Below are positions 6,360-12,156 of a stretch of DNA of 12,156 bases, one piece after another. How positions within the stretch are numbered: the first letter of the stretch is position 1; the number at the start of each line of letters is the position of its first letter. The notes under the pieces are model-generated. The model made no database searches and had not been told where the DNA came from. It saw only the letters and a list, made by a program, of their open reading frames with translations. The translations under genes and the position numbers were made by a program. Origin of the DNA: an uncultured Cloacibacillus sp. (lineage in GTDB: Bacteria > Synergistota > Synergistia > Synergistales > Synergistaceae); assembly GCA_900545755.1 (NCBI GenBank), contig URAG01000068.1, forward strand, positions 1 through 12,156. Reading direction: 5' to 3'.

Positions 6360-6944
6360 TTATTTTTCTTGATTCTCCATGAGCTTCTGCAAGACTTCAA
6401 AACGCGGGTCTCCGCTTTCATGCCTGCACGAGCACGGACCTTTATTGAGGTTCGCGCCACACTGCGGGCAGAGCCCGCGGCAGTCTGGCGAGCAGAGAAG
6501 CGTGGGAGGCAGCGCCGTTATCAGCGTCTCCCACACCATCTGCGCCAGGTCTATCTCGTCCTCCCACGAGTCGAGAAGTATTATCTCCTCGTCGCCGTCC
6601 TGCGCGCCTTCGCTCTTTTCTCGCAGCTGCTCGTCGCGGCGCAGCGAGAAGATATAGCGAAGATCGCCCTTTATGCGGCTTCTCGCGGGTTCGAGGCATC
6701 TCGCGCACGGCGCCTCGACCTCAGTCTCGACGGAGACCTCGGCGACGACGCGCCCCTCGGAGCGGAAGGCCGTCACTCTGACGCTGATGTCAGAGAGCGG
6801 CTTGTATATCTGATCCCAGTAGCTAACCGCAATGTCGAACGGCAGCACAAACTCGTCCTCGTAAGGCGCGCCGTCTCGCGGGACGGCTGCGAGCAGAAGC
6901 CTGCACTTCCAGCTTTTGGGAGCAGATTCAAGATACTCGGACAT
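6360..6944 (-). CDS. yceD: YceD/DUF177 family ribosome-biogenesis protein
   Basis: Member of the DUF177 family, which in bacteria and plant plastids has been linked to 23S rRNA accumulation and large-subunit assembly; the molecular role is not established. It has 194 residues. The family motif CARCLEP (residues 80-86) follows a beta-rich N-terminal half. The C-terminal part carries six Cys (151, 155, 159, 162, 171, 173) in CSPDCRGLCPQCGANLNKG and the following CSC, a probable metal-binding cluster that is usual in relatives from Firmicutes. The start lies three bases after the ackA stop with only a weak ribosome site, so it is probably translated by coupling to ackA. The gene after it is rpmF, the conserved partner across bacteria, which supports a ribosomal role. 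Confidence 0.92.
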   Translation of the reverse strand: MSEYLESAPKSWKCRLLLAAVPRDGAPYEDEFVLPFDIAVSYWDQIYKPLSDISVRVTAFRSEGRVVAEVSVETEVEAPCARCLEPARSRIKGDLRYIFSLRRDEQLREKSEGAQDGDEEIILLDSWEDEIDLAQMVWETLITALPPTLLCSPDCRGLCPQCGANLNKGPCSCRHESGDPRFEVLQKLMENQEK

Positions 6945-6947
6945 TTC

Positions 6948-8150
6948 TTACTTGCCGGCTTCCTCCACGCATCTCTTCGTGTCGCGGGCTATCGCCATCT
7001 CTTCGTCGGTCGGGACGACCATGACAGTGACCTTTGAGTCGGGCGCGCTGATGACGACCTCTTTGCCGCGGCAGTTGTTCTTCTCTGCGTCGAACTTGAT
7101 GCCCATGAACTCCATGTCCTTGCAGACGGCCTCGCGGAAAGTGATGCCGTTCTCGCCGATGCCGGCCGTGAAGACGACGACGTCAACTCCGCCCATCTCG
7201 GCGGCGTAGGAGGCGATGTACTTCTTGACGCCGGTGATGAGGATTTCCTGCGCTATCTTGGAGCGTTCGCAGCCCTTCTCCGCGGCTTCTTCAACGTCGC
7301 GAAGGTCGCTCGAAACGCCGGAGACGCCGAGCAGTCCGGACTGTTTGTGTACTACGTCGCTGACCTTCTTCACGTCGCCGAGCTTCTCCATGAGGGTGAG
7401 CATGACGAGCGGGTCGACGTTGCCGCTGCGCGTACCCATAAGGAGGCCTTCGCCGGTGCCCATACCCATCGACGTGTCGACGCACTTGCCGCCGTCCACC
7501 GCCGTGATGGAGCTACCGTTGCCAAGGTGACAGGTGACTATCTTGAGGTCCTTTATATCCTTGCCGAGGATTTCAGCGGCGCGGTGCGCGACGTAGCCGT
7601 GGCTCGTGCCGTGGAAGCCGTAACGGCGGATGCGGTCCTTTTCATAGTATTCGTAGGGTATCCCGTAAATGTAGGCCTTGGGCGGCATGGTCTGGTGGAA
7701 AGCCGTGTCGAAGACGACGACGTTCGGCTTGCCCGGGAGGACGTCCATGACGGCCTTGAGGCCCATGAGGTTCGCGGGGTTGTGGAGCGGCGCGAGAGGA
7801 ATGACCTCCTCGATGCCCTTGACGACTTCGGGCGTAACGAGGACGGACTGCGTGAACTTCTCTCCGCCGTGGACTATGCGGTGGCCCGTCGCGCCGAGCT
7901 CGTCGAGGCTCTTGAGGACGCCGAGCTCTGGATCGACGAGGATGTCGAGGACGTACTTGATGGCCGCCGAGTGGTCGGGGAACGGAACCTCACGCGTCAC
8001 GGCGTCGAGTCCGGTCTTCGTGTGCTTGATGCGCGAGCCTTCGATGCCGATGCGCTCGACGAGACCCTTCGCAAGGACTTTCTCGCCGTCCATGTCGATG
8101 AGCTGATACTTCAGCGATGAGCTTCCGCAGTTGAGAACAAGAATTTTCAT
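6948..8150 (-). CDS. ackA: Acetate kinase
   Basis: Interconverts acetyl phosphate plus ADP with acetate plus ATP; in fermenting anaerobes this is a main ATP-yielding step. It has 400 residues, the family's usual length. Residues known to matter in Methanosarcina acetate kinase fall at the same numbers: Asn7 in NCGSSS, Arg91 in HRIVHGGE, Asp148 in FDTAFHQTM, His180 in GFHGTSH, His208 in CHLGNGSS and Arg241 in MGTRSG. One conserved loop differs: the usual DTSMG-x-TPLEGL reads DTSMGMGTGEGL (residues 225-236). No pta gene is nearby. The start at 8150 has GGGAGG 13 bases upstream, a slightly long spacing. It heads ackA-yceD-rpmF and diverges from tmcAL across 78 bases. Confidence 0.96.
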   Translation of the reverse strand: MKILVLNCGSSSLKYQLIDMDGEKVLAKGLVERIGIEGSRIKHTKTGLDAVTREVPFPDHSAAIKYVLDILVDPELGVLKSLDELGATGHRIVHGGEKFTQSVLVTPEVVKGIEEVIPLAPLHNPANLMGLKAVMDVLPGKPNVVVFDTAFHQTMPPKAYIYGIPYEYYEKDRIRRYGFHGTSHGYVAHRAAEILGKDIKDLKIVTCHLGNGSSITAVDGGKCVDTSMGMGTGEGLLMGTRSGNVDPLVMLTLMEKLGDVKKVSDVVHKQSGLLGVSGVSSDLRDVEEAAEKGCERSKIAQEILITGVKKYIASYAAEMGGVDVVVFTAGIGENGITFREAVCKDMEFMGIKFDAEKNNCRGKEVVISAPDSKVTVMVVPTDEEMAIARDTKRCVEEAGK

Positions 8151-8228
8151 TAGAACTGGATTGCCTCCCTTAAATTATCGTACCGCCGCTGTGTTATCCT
8201 TATAAAAGGAAAGGACGGTGAAAACTTT
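8151..8228. promoter_or_regulatory. Divergent ackA/tmcAL intergenic region
   Basis: This 78-base spacer must contain start signals for both genes. It carries ribosome sites GGGAGG (ackA side) and AGGA/GGTG (tmcAL side). Possible -10 boxes are GATAAT on the minus strand (8174-8179) and TATAAA on the plus strand (8201-8206), but neither has a good -35 partner. Exact promoters cannot be assigned. Confidence 0.35.
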
Positions 8229-9440
8229 ATGCTATATCCCGTCGTCGGGATCGTCGCCGAATATAACCCGTTCCATAAAGGCCACCTGCTCCACATGCGC
8301 AGAGCCCGCGGGCTCTGCGGCGCGCAGGCCGCCGTCGCCGTACTGTCCTCCGATTTCGTCCAGCGCGGGGAGCCCGCGCTCGCGGACAAATGGACGCGAG
8401 CAGAAGCCGCGCTCGCCTGCGGCGCAGACCTCGTGATCGAGCTTCCCGTCCTATTCTCGGCGCACAACGCCGGAGTTTTTGCGAACGGGGCCGTCGACAT
8501 CCTCGCCGCGACGCGCGCCGTCACGCACCTCTCTTTTGGCGCGGAGAACCCGGACTGTCTGTCAGACAGTATCATTGATATGATACTCGAAGAGCCCGAG
8601 GCTTTCAAGCTGTCGCTGAAAAAACATCTCGCTGAGGGCTTCTCCTTCGTAGAAGCGCGCGCCCGCGCCGCGGAAGAGTTGATTCCAGGAAGCGCGCGCG
8701 TCCTCGCAGGCAGCAACAACACGCTCGCGCTTGCATACATGGCGCGCGTCAAGAAAAAAAATTACGCGCTCACGCCGCTGCCGGTCCTGCGTTCAGGCGC
8801 GGCCTACAACAGCGAGAAGCTTGAAGAAATTTCGAGCGCCGCCGCTATTCGCCGCGCGCTGCACAACGGCATGGCGGACGAAGCCTTCGCCGCGACGCCA
8901 GAAGCCTCGGCGCGCATATTTAAACGCGCGCTTGCGGATGGACGCTTGTGCCTCGATTACGAAAATTGGTGGCGCATGCTGCGCGCGCTGCTGCTCCGCA
9001 CACGACCGGAGGAACTGCGCGGCTTTGCTGAAATCTCCGAAGGAATAGAATACAGGCTGCGCGACGAAGCGCTCCGCACGCAAAGCTTCGAAGCGTGGCT
9101 CGACCGCTGCACCTCGAAGCGCTACCCCGCGGGGCGGCTCCGCCGCGCAGCGGTACACGCCGCGCTCGGCCTCGGCCACTGGTTCAACCGCGCGGCGCAG
9201 CGGCTCGGCCCGCCTTACATAAGGCCGCTCGCGATGAACGAGACGGGGCGCGCGCTGCTGCACGATATGAAGAAAAACGCCGCGCTCCCAATCGTCACGA
9301 CCTACGGACAGGCCTCGCGCATCTCGCCCTACGCCGCCGAATGCGCGCGATTCGAGCTGCTCGCCTGCGAACTCTGGGAAGAGCTGATTCCGGGCGGGCG
9401 TTTCGGCGAAGAACACAAACGCCGCGTGATCATGGCGTGA
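8229..9440 (+). CDS. tmcAL: tRNA(Met) cytidine acetate ligase
   Basis: Predicted to make N4-acetylcytidine at the wobble position (C34) of elongator tRNA-Met from acetate and ATP via acetyl-adenylate, as shown for the B. subtilis homologue YlbM. It has 403 residues, the normal length. The N-terminus GIVAEYNPFHKGH contains the HxGH nucleotidyltransferase motif (residues 16-19). FVQRGEPA (43-50), VIELPVLFSAHNAGVFANGAV (around 69-89), LSFGAE and the SSAAAIRRAL stretch near 202-211 are further family marks. The ATG at 8229 is preceded by AAGGAAAGGACGGTG. It is the only plus-strand gene here, divergent from ackA and convergent with the peptidase. Its early coding region contains a perfect 22-base palindrome and two adjoining inverted repeats. 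No U-rich terminator is seen on its strand. Confidence 0.92.
   Translation: MLYPVVGIVAEYNPFHKGHLLHMRRARGLCGAQAAVAVLSSDFVQRGEPALADKWTRAEAALACGADLVIELPVLFSAHNAGVFANGAVDILAATRAVTHLSFGAENPDCLSDSIIDMILEEPEAFKLSLKKHLAEGFSFVEARARAAEELIPGSARVLAGSNNTLALAYMARVKKKNYALTPLPVLRSGAAYNSEKLEEISSAAAIRRALHNGMADEAFAATPEASARIFKRALADGRLCLDYENWWRMLRALLLRTRPEELRGFAEISEGIEYRLRDEALRTQSFEAWLDRCTSKRYPAGRLRRAAVHAALGLGHWFNRAAQRLGPPYIRPLAMNETGRALLHDMKKNAALPIVTTYGQASRISPYAAECARFELLACELWEELIPGGRFGEEHKRRVIMA
8298..8319. repeat. Perfect 22-bp palindrome within tmcAL
   Basis: CGCAGAGCCCG is followed directly by its reverse complement, giving an unbroken 22-base palindrome covering codons 24-31 of tmcAL. In mRNA it could fold into a GC-rich hairpin about 70 bases after the start codon. 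Function unknown. Confidence 0.7.
8554..8587. repeat. Two adjoining inverted repeats within tmcAL
   Basis: ACTGTCTG/CAGACAGT (8554-8570, one-base centre) adjoins AGTATCAT/ATGATACT (8568-8587, four-base loop TGAT). They share three bases, so the two full hairpins compete for those bases. They sit in coding sequence for PDCLSDSIIDMIL. Repeats of this size can arise by chance; the adjacency is the noteworthy point. Confidence 0.5.
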
Positions 9441-9450
9441 CGACGCGGCG
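9420..9450 (+). other. Hairpin spanning the tmcAL stop codon
   Basis: CGCCGCGT (9420-9427) pairs with ACGCGGCG (9443-9450) around a 15-base loop, covering the last codons and the stop of tmcAL. No U-run follows on the plus strand, so it is not a standard intrinsic terminator. It may still protect the transcript 3' end. Confidence 0.4.
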
Positions 9451-9454
9451 CTCC

Positions 9455-9499
9455 ATAAAAAACGAAAAGGCGGGGAGGCTGCGCAAAGGCATCCCCGCC
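9455..9499 (-). terminator. Intrinsic terminator of the surface peptidase gene
   Basis: GGCGGGGA (9469-9476) pairs with TCCCCGCC (9492-9499), with an inner TGC/GCA pairing. On the minus strand this is followed by TTTTCGTTTTTTAT. It lies 23 bases after the peptidase stop, in the convergent gap with tmcAL. On the plus strand the hairpin exists but lacks a U-run. Confidence 0.85.
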
Positions 9500-9522
9500 G
9501 TCGTATACTCGCAGAAAAACTG

Positions 9523-11259
9523 TTATCTCCGCCTTCTGCGCGAAGCCGCAAAAAATACGACCGCGCCAAGGAGCGCCGTGTTCACTCCGAAAGCTCCGCA
9601 GCCGCCGGAAGGTTTGTTTTCCGAAACGAACGCCTTTATACAGAGGTCGCCGTGCTCTCCCATGCTCTCCCAGTTCACTCCGTCGGCGGAATAAAAAGAA
9701 TATCCTGGGTTGTTTTCTGCTTTATCGGAATACCCTTCTAGCGCGTATTCGTACGAGAAAAGCATGCCTGAGCCCTCGTTTTCTCCTTCTGCGGAAGAAT
9801 CATCCGGCAGCTTTAGCTTCAGCACGACGGAAAAATCCTCGCCAGCCCGCACATATACCGGCGACGGCAGGTCGACGCGCACATATCCTGCAAGCTGCTC
9901 CGTCCCGCTCGCCGAGGCGCGCACGCAGCCGCGCGGCGAATCTCCGTCAAGCCCCGTATCAACGCTCAGCTCGTACTCCGTTCCGGGCGCGGGCGAATAA
10001 AAGCCGACCGCCTTTATCGTCCCGCTTCTCCGCGCCGTGTAGACGTTCGCGCCCCAGCCTTCGGGGACGCCGGCCTTCGGCGACATATAGCCCACCCATC
10101 CAAGCGGGTCGTACTCGTAGACATACTCGCGCGCGTCGACGCAGGGGACCATATCGTAAACGACTGGGGCCTTTAAAGTGCTTTCTTCGTAAGAGATATA
10201 AAAATACCCGCCGTCGCCGTTATATACGCCCCAGCTGTTGCGCGCCAGCCACGCGCCGGGCTTCGACGGGCGGCGGCCTTCGCGGAAATTCTCAACCGCG
10301 TACTCGTCGTCCCAGCCGACTATCGCGACGAGGTGGTTGCCAAGGCCGGGATTCTCCGTTGAATAGAAATAACTCTTCAAATCTTCGGAGAATCCGCTGT
10401 CGCTAGGGTCGTCCACGCTCCCCATTACCGCGTTGAAAAGGAAACTCACTGCCCCGTATTTGATTATAGCGGCCTTGATGAGCTCCGGCTGCGCGAATGT
10501 CAGCTCCGCTGCGCGGCGCAGCGTCAGCTTCGGCGTAAAATCATCGGGACGGTAAAGCGGCATCAGCATCGCGCTCTCGTCGCACGGATACGGAGCCTCG
10601 CTCTCAAAGCCCGGCCCCGTGCCGCGCGCAAGAAAGGCCGTGACCATAGAGTTGTTCCCAGGCGAGACCTCTATCCCGTCGTTCCATCCGCCTTCAAGCG
10701 GCGGGTCCGGTTTTATGGAGAACGACGGCTTCTCCGGCGACACGTCCTGACGGCTCTGATAGCCGAGCAGCCATTCCGAAAGGTCGTACCCGTCGAACTC
10801 CTTCTTCAAAAGATTCGACTCCATCGACGCGGAAGAACTGAAAGTCCAGCATACGCCGAGCACCCCCTGATTACGTATGGGTGGAAGAAATCCGTAATCG
10901 CGCATATCGTAAGCGGAGGGGAAGCCGCCCGCTTCTTCCCCGTCGTCCGAAGCCCCACGCGCCGCCGTGCGCGAAGCACCCGACAAAACCTCCTCCGCCG
11001 CGCTCTCTATAAAATCCGAAAAATCCGCGCGGTCAAGGTAGGAAAGATCGACCGGCGAAGGCGGAACGTCGCGAAGCACATGTTCCACCCCCTCCGAAGA
11101 AAACGCCCGTGTCCGCGCCGCGCCGGAACCACCGTCCTGCGTCTGATTCCTCTGCCATTCGACAAAGTCGGGATTAGGCCGCGCAAAGACAGCGCACTCC
11201 GCAGAGCACGCCGAACACACAAGAACAGCCATCAAAACAAAAGCAGCCAAACGTTTCAT
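9523..11259 (-). CDS. Secreted C1A papain-family cysteine peptidase with Synergist-CTERM anchor
   Basis: Predicted exported cysteine peptidase held at the cell surface. Parts in order (numbering from the ATG): a signal peptide (MKR then a hydrophobic run, about 1-23, likely cut near SAECA); a propeptide-like region to about 112; a C1A catalytic domain (about 113-365) with oxyanion Gln131 and nucleophile Cys137 in NQGVLGVCWTF, His309 in GNHLVAIVGWDD and Asn341 in ARNSWG, so all four catalytic residues are present; a beta-rich region (about 380-548) resembling the lectin-like domain often found after such peptidases; and a C-terminal SGGC (551-554), hydrophobic stretch and RRRRR, matching the Synergist-CTERM sorting signal. 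The ATG at 11259 is preferred over TTG at 11265 because GGAGG lies 10 bases upstream. It has its own promoter and terminator. Substrate unknown; roles in nutrient uptake or host interaction are guesses. Confidence 0.9.
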   Translation of the reverse strand: MKRLAAFVLMAVLVCSACSAECAVFARPNPDFVEWQRNQTQDGGSGAARTRAFSSEGVEHVLRDVPPSPVDLSYLDRADFSDFIESAAEEVLSGASRTAARGASDDGEEAGGFPSAYDMRDYGFLPPIRNQGVLGVCWTFSSSASMESNLLKKEFDGYDLSEWLLGYQSRQDVSPEKPSFSIKPDPPLEGGWNDGIEVSPGNNSMVTAFLARGTGPGFESEAPYPCDESAMLMPLYRPDDFTPKLTLRRAAELTFAQPELIKAAIIKYGAVSFLFNAVMGSVDDPSDSGFSEDLKSYFYSTENPGLGNHLVAIVGWDDEYAVENFREGRRPSKPGAWLARNSWGVYNGDGGYFYISYEESTLKAPVVYDMVPCVDAREYVYEYDPLGWVGYMSPKAGVPEGWGANVYTARRSGTIKAVGFYSPAPGTEYELSVDTGLDGDSPRGCVRASASGTEQLAGYVRVDLPSPVYVRAGEDFSVVLKLKLPDDSSAEGENEGSGMLFSYEYALEGYSDKAENNPGYSFYSADGVNWESMGEHGDLCIKAFVSENKPSGGCGAFGVNTALLGAVVFFAASRRRRR

Positions 11260-11292
11260 AGACAAACTACCTCCGTATACAAGCCGCCTTTC

Positions 11293-11301
11293 ATTATAGC
11301 A
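11293..11301 (-). promoter_or_regulatory. Predicted promoter of the peptidase gene
   Basis: A perfect extended -10 element TGCTATAAT lies on the minus strand, with TATAAT at 11293-11298. No good -35 box is seen 16-18 bases upstream, as is common for extended -10 promoters. Transcription would start near 11286, leaving a leader of about 27 bases with GGAGG. Confidence 0.55.
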
Positions 11302-11329
11302 AAACTACACCGGCACACGGCGCGGCGTA

Positions 11330-11367
11330 TAAACAATCGCCCCGCGGCATCGACCTGCTTGCGGGGC
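11330..11367 (-). terminator. Probable terminator after coaD
   Basis: GCCCCGC (11339-11345) pairs with GCGGGGC (11361-11367), with an inner GCA/TGC pairing. On the minus strand it is followed by GATTGTTTATA, a modest U-run. It starts 20 bases after the coaD stop and separates rsmD-coaD from the peptidase gene. Confidence 0.65.
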
Positions 11368-11387
11368 TGTGCGTTTCATATTTTCCG

Positions 11388-11876
11388 TTACATCTCCCGC
11401 GGCGGGATGCGTTCGCGGAGGCGGCGGTAGACGCCGGGGGGGACCATGTCGCGGACGGCGCCGCCGAACTGGAAGGCGGCTTTGATGCCGCGGCTTGAGA
11501 GGTAGGAGTATTTCGCATCTGTTGCGATGAAGAAAGTTTCTATCTCGGGCGCGAGCTGGCGGTTCATCTGCGCGAGCTGGAATTCGTATTCGAAATCGGA
11601 GAGCGCGCGCAGGCCGCGGATTATTATGCGGCTCTGCTGCTGGCGCATGAAGTCGACGAGCAGGCCGTTGAAGTATTTGACCTTGACGTTAGGAAGGTGA
11701 ACGAGGGCCTCGCGCGCCATTATCTGGCGTTCCTCCTCGCTGAAGGTCGAGCGTTTTTCGGGGTTGACGAGCACGGCGACGATGAGTTCGTCGAAGAGCG
11801 CCGCCGCCCGCTCGGATATATAGATGTGGCCGTTCGTTATCGGGTCGAACGAGCCGGGATACACGGCTCTGATCAT
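11388..11876 (-). CDS. coaD: Pantetheine-phosphate adenylyltransferase
   Basis: Fourth step of coenzyme A synthesis: adenylates 4'-phosphopantetheine with ATP to give dephospho-CoA; cytoplasmic. It has 162 residues, the usual size. The N-terminus AVYPGSFDPITNGH carries the TxGH nucleotide-binding motif (residues 14-17). RGLR (87-90), SDFEYEFQLAQMNRQL and SYLSSRGIK (124-132, the ISS motif region) complete the family pattern. The frame is open further upstream, but the ATG at 11876 is chosen because family conservation begins there and GGAGG lies upstream. The stop codon of rsmD overlaps this start by one base (TAATG), and the rsmD-coaD pair is very common in bacteria. Coenzyme A is a substrate carrier for the FabD and FabH reactions encoded in the same window. 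Confidence 0.97.
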   Translation of the reverse strand: MIRAVYPGSFDPITNGHIYISERAAALFDELIVAVLVNPEKRSTFSEEERQIMAREALVHLPNVKVKYFNGLLVDFMRQQQSRIIIRGLRALSDFEYEFQLAQMNRQLAPEIETFFIATDAKYSYLSSRGIKAAFQFGGAVRDMVPPGVYRRLRERIPPREM

Positions 11877-12156
11877 TAGTCGTTCCTCCTGGTGTAGAAG
11901 CTCAGCACTGTGCCGCCGTATTTTCTGTCTTCGCGCTCCCATTTCTCCGCGTCGAGCTCCGCGGGCTTTTCCTCTTCGGAGCGCTCGAATATCCATACGC
12001 CGCCGGGCGCTAGGATGCTTTCGTTCGCTGCTATGAGCGCCGGCAGTTCTTCGCCCCAGCCTAAATTATAGGGGGGGTCGGAGAATATTATGTCGAAGCT
12101 TTCGCCGCTTTTAGCGAAGCGCGGCACGGCGCGGCGCAGAGCAGGGCGCGATCGAG
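11876..12156 (-). CDS. rsmD: 16S rRNA (guanine(966)-N(2))-methyltransferase, C-terminal part
   Basis: SAM-dependent methyltransferase that modifies G966 of 16S rRNA in the small subunit. Only about 92 C-terminal residues are in the window; the 5' part, including the SAM-binding glycine motif, lies beyond the right edge. FDIIFSDPPYNLG contains the DPPY catalytic motif typical of N2-guanine methyltransferases, followed by a PGGVWIFE strand and a C-terminal YGGTVLSFYTR, as in RsmD. The open frame continues through the window edge; an internal GTG at 12127 is not a likely start. It overlaps coaD by one base, the conserved neighbour. A related RNA methyltransferase is possible, but the coaD linkage favours RsmD. 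Confidence 0.88.
   Translation of the reverse strand, partial: RSRPALRRAVPRFAKSGESFDIIFSDPPYNLGWGEELPALIAANESILAPGGVWIFERSEEEKPAELDAEKWEREDRKYGGTVLSFYTRRND

Noticed and set aside
6360..6944. Six-Cys cluster of YceD next to zinc-ribbon L32 as a new zinc-sensing pair
   Set aside because: The same Cys cluster is usual in DUF177 proteins of Firmicutes, and zinc-binding L32 is common; nothing specific here.
7347..8120. Plus-strand open frame of 257 codons opposite ackA
   Set aside because: Antisense shadow of acetate kinase, rich in Arg, Val and Asp, with no family signature.
8150..8752. Minus-strand open frame of 200 codons reaching into the ackA/tmcAL spacer
   Set aside because: Antisense to the tmcAL N-terminal motifs; Ser- and Ala-rich low-complexity protein without homology marks.
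8793..9569. Minus-strand open frame of 258 codons opposite tmcAL
   Set aside because: Arg- and Ala-rich shadow crossing the peptidase terminator and the 3' end of the peptidase gene; not a plausible gene.
11257..11265. Lipobox and lipoprotein attachment for the peptidase signal peptide
   Set aside because: The Cys residues in LVCSACSAEC lack the small residues required at -1 and -3 of a lipobox; a type I signal peptide fits better.
12065..12082. G7 run in rsmD as a possible frameshift site
   Set aside because: The frame reads straight through as SDPPYNLG, the expected catalytic motif, so nothing is broken.

Overview
The window looks like chromosomal core DNA from a moderately GC-rich bacterium of the phylum Synergistota, probably a Cloacibacillus- or Synergistes-like anaerobe. 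The best taxonomic clue is the C-terminus of the secreted papain-family peptidase: an SGGC motif, a short hydrophobic stretch and five arginines. This matches the Synergist-CTERM sorting signal. The Clostridia-like order ackA, yceD/DUF177, rpmF, fapR, plsX, fab genes, together with FabK as enoyl reductase, fits that placement. The genus is an inference; the phylum is fairly well supported.

Layout from the right edge, most genes on the minus strand. (1) The 3' part of rsmD overlaps coaD by one base, and coaD is followed by a hairpin terminator. (2) A cell-surface C1A peptidase has its own extended -10 promoter and a strong terminator, so it is a one-gene unit. (3) tmcAL is the only plus-strand gene, converging on the peptidase and diverging from ackA. 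(4) ackA, yceD and rpmF form a unit ending at an intrinsic terminator; rpmF also has an internal promoter. (5) From fapR to the left edge runs the fatty-acid and phospholipid operon fapR-plsX-fabH-fabK-fabD-fabG-acpP-fabF, with fabF cut by the window edge.

The lipid genes make an almost complete type II synthesis set: FabD loads malonate onto ACP, FabH starts chains, FabF elongates, FabG and FabK reduce, and PlsX diverts acyl-ACP to acyl phosphate for phospholipids. No 3-hydroxyacyl-ACP dehydratase (FabZ) is in view. A FapR-like repressor heads the operon, and a FapR-operator-like imperfect palindrome lies just downstream of its predicted promoter, suggesting malonyl-CoA-responsive autoregulation. 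From fapR to fabG the genes overlap or lie within 15 bases of each other. acpP stands apart, bracketed by two perfect hairpins, which suggests separate control of ACP mRNA.

No RNA genes, insertion sequences, CRISPR arrays or phage genes were seen. No gene-free gap exceeds 300 bases; the longest is 5873-6077 (205 bases), which holds the rpmF terminator and the fapR promoter and operator. I see no convincing new multi-gene system. The items most worth a second look are the inserted surface peptidase, the hairpins around acpP, and residue substitutions in FapR, FabG and AckA at normally conserved positions.
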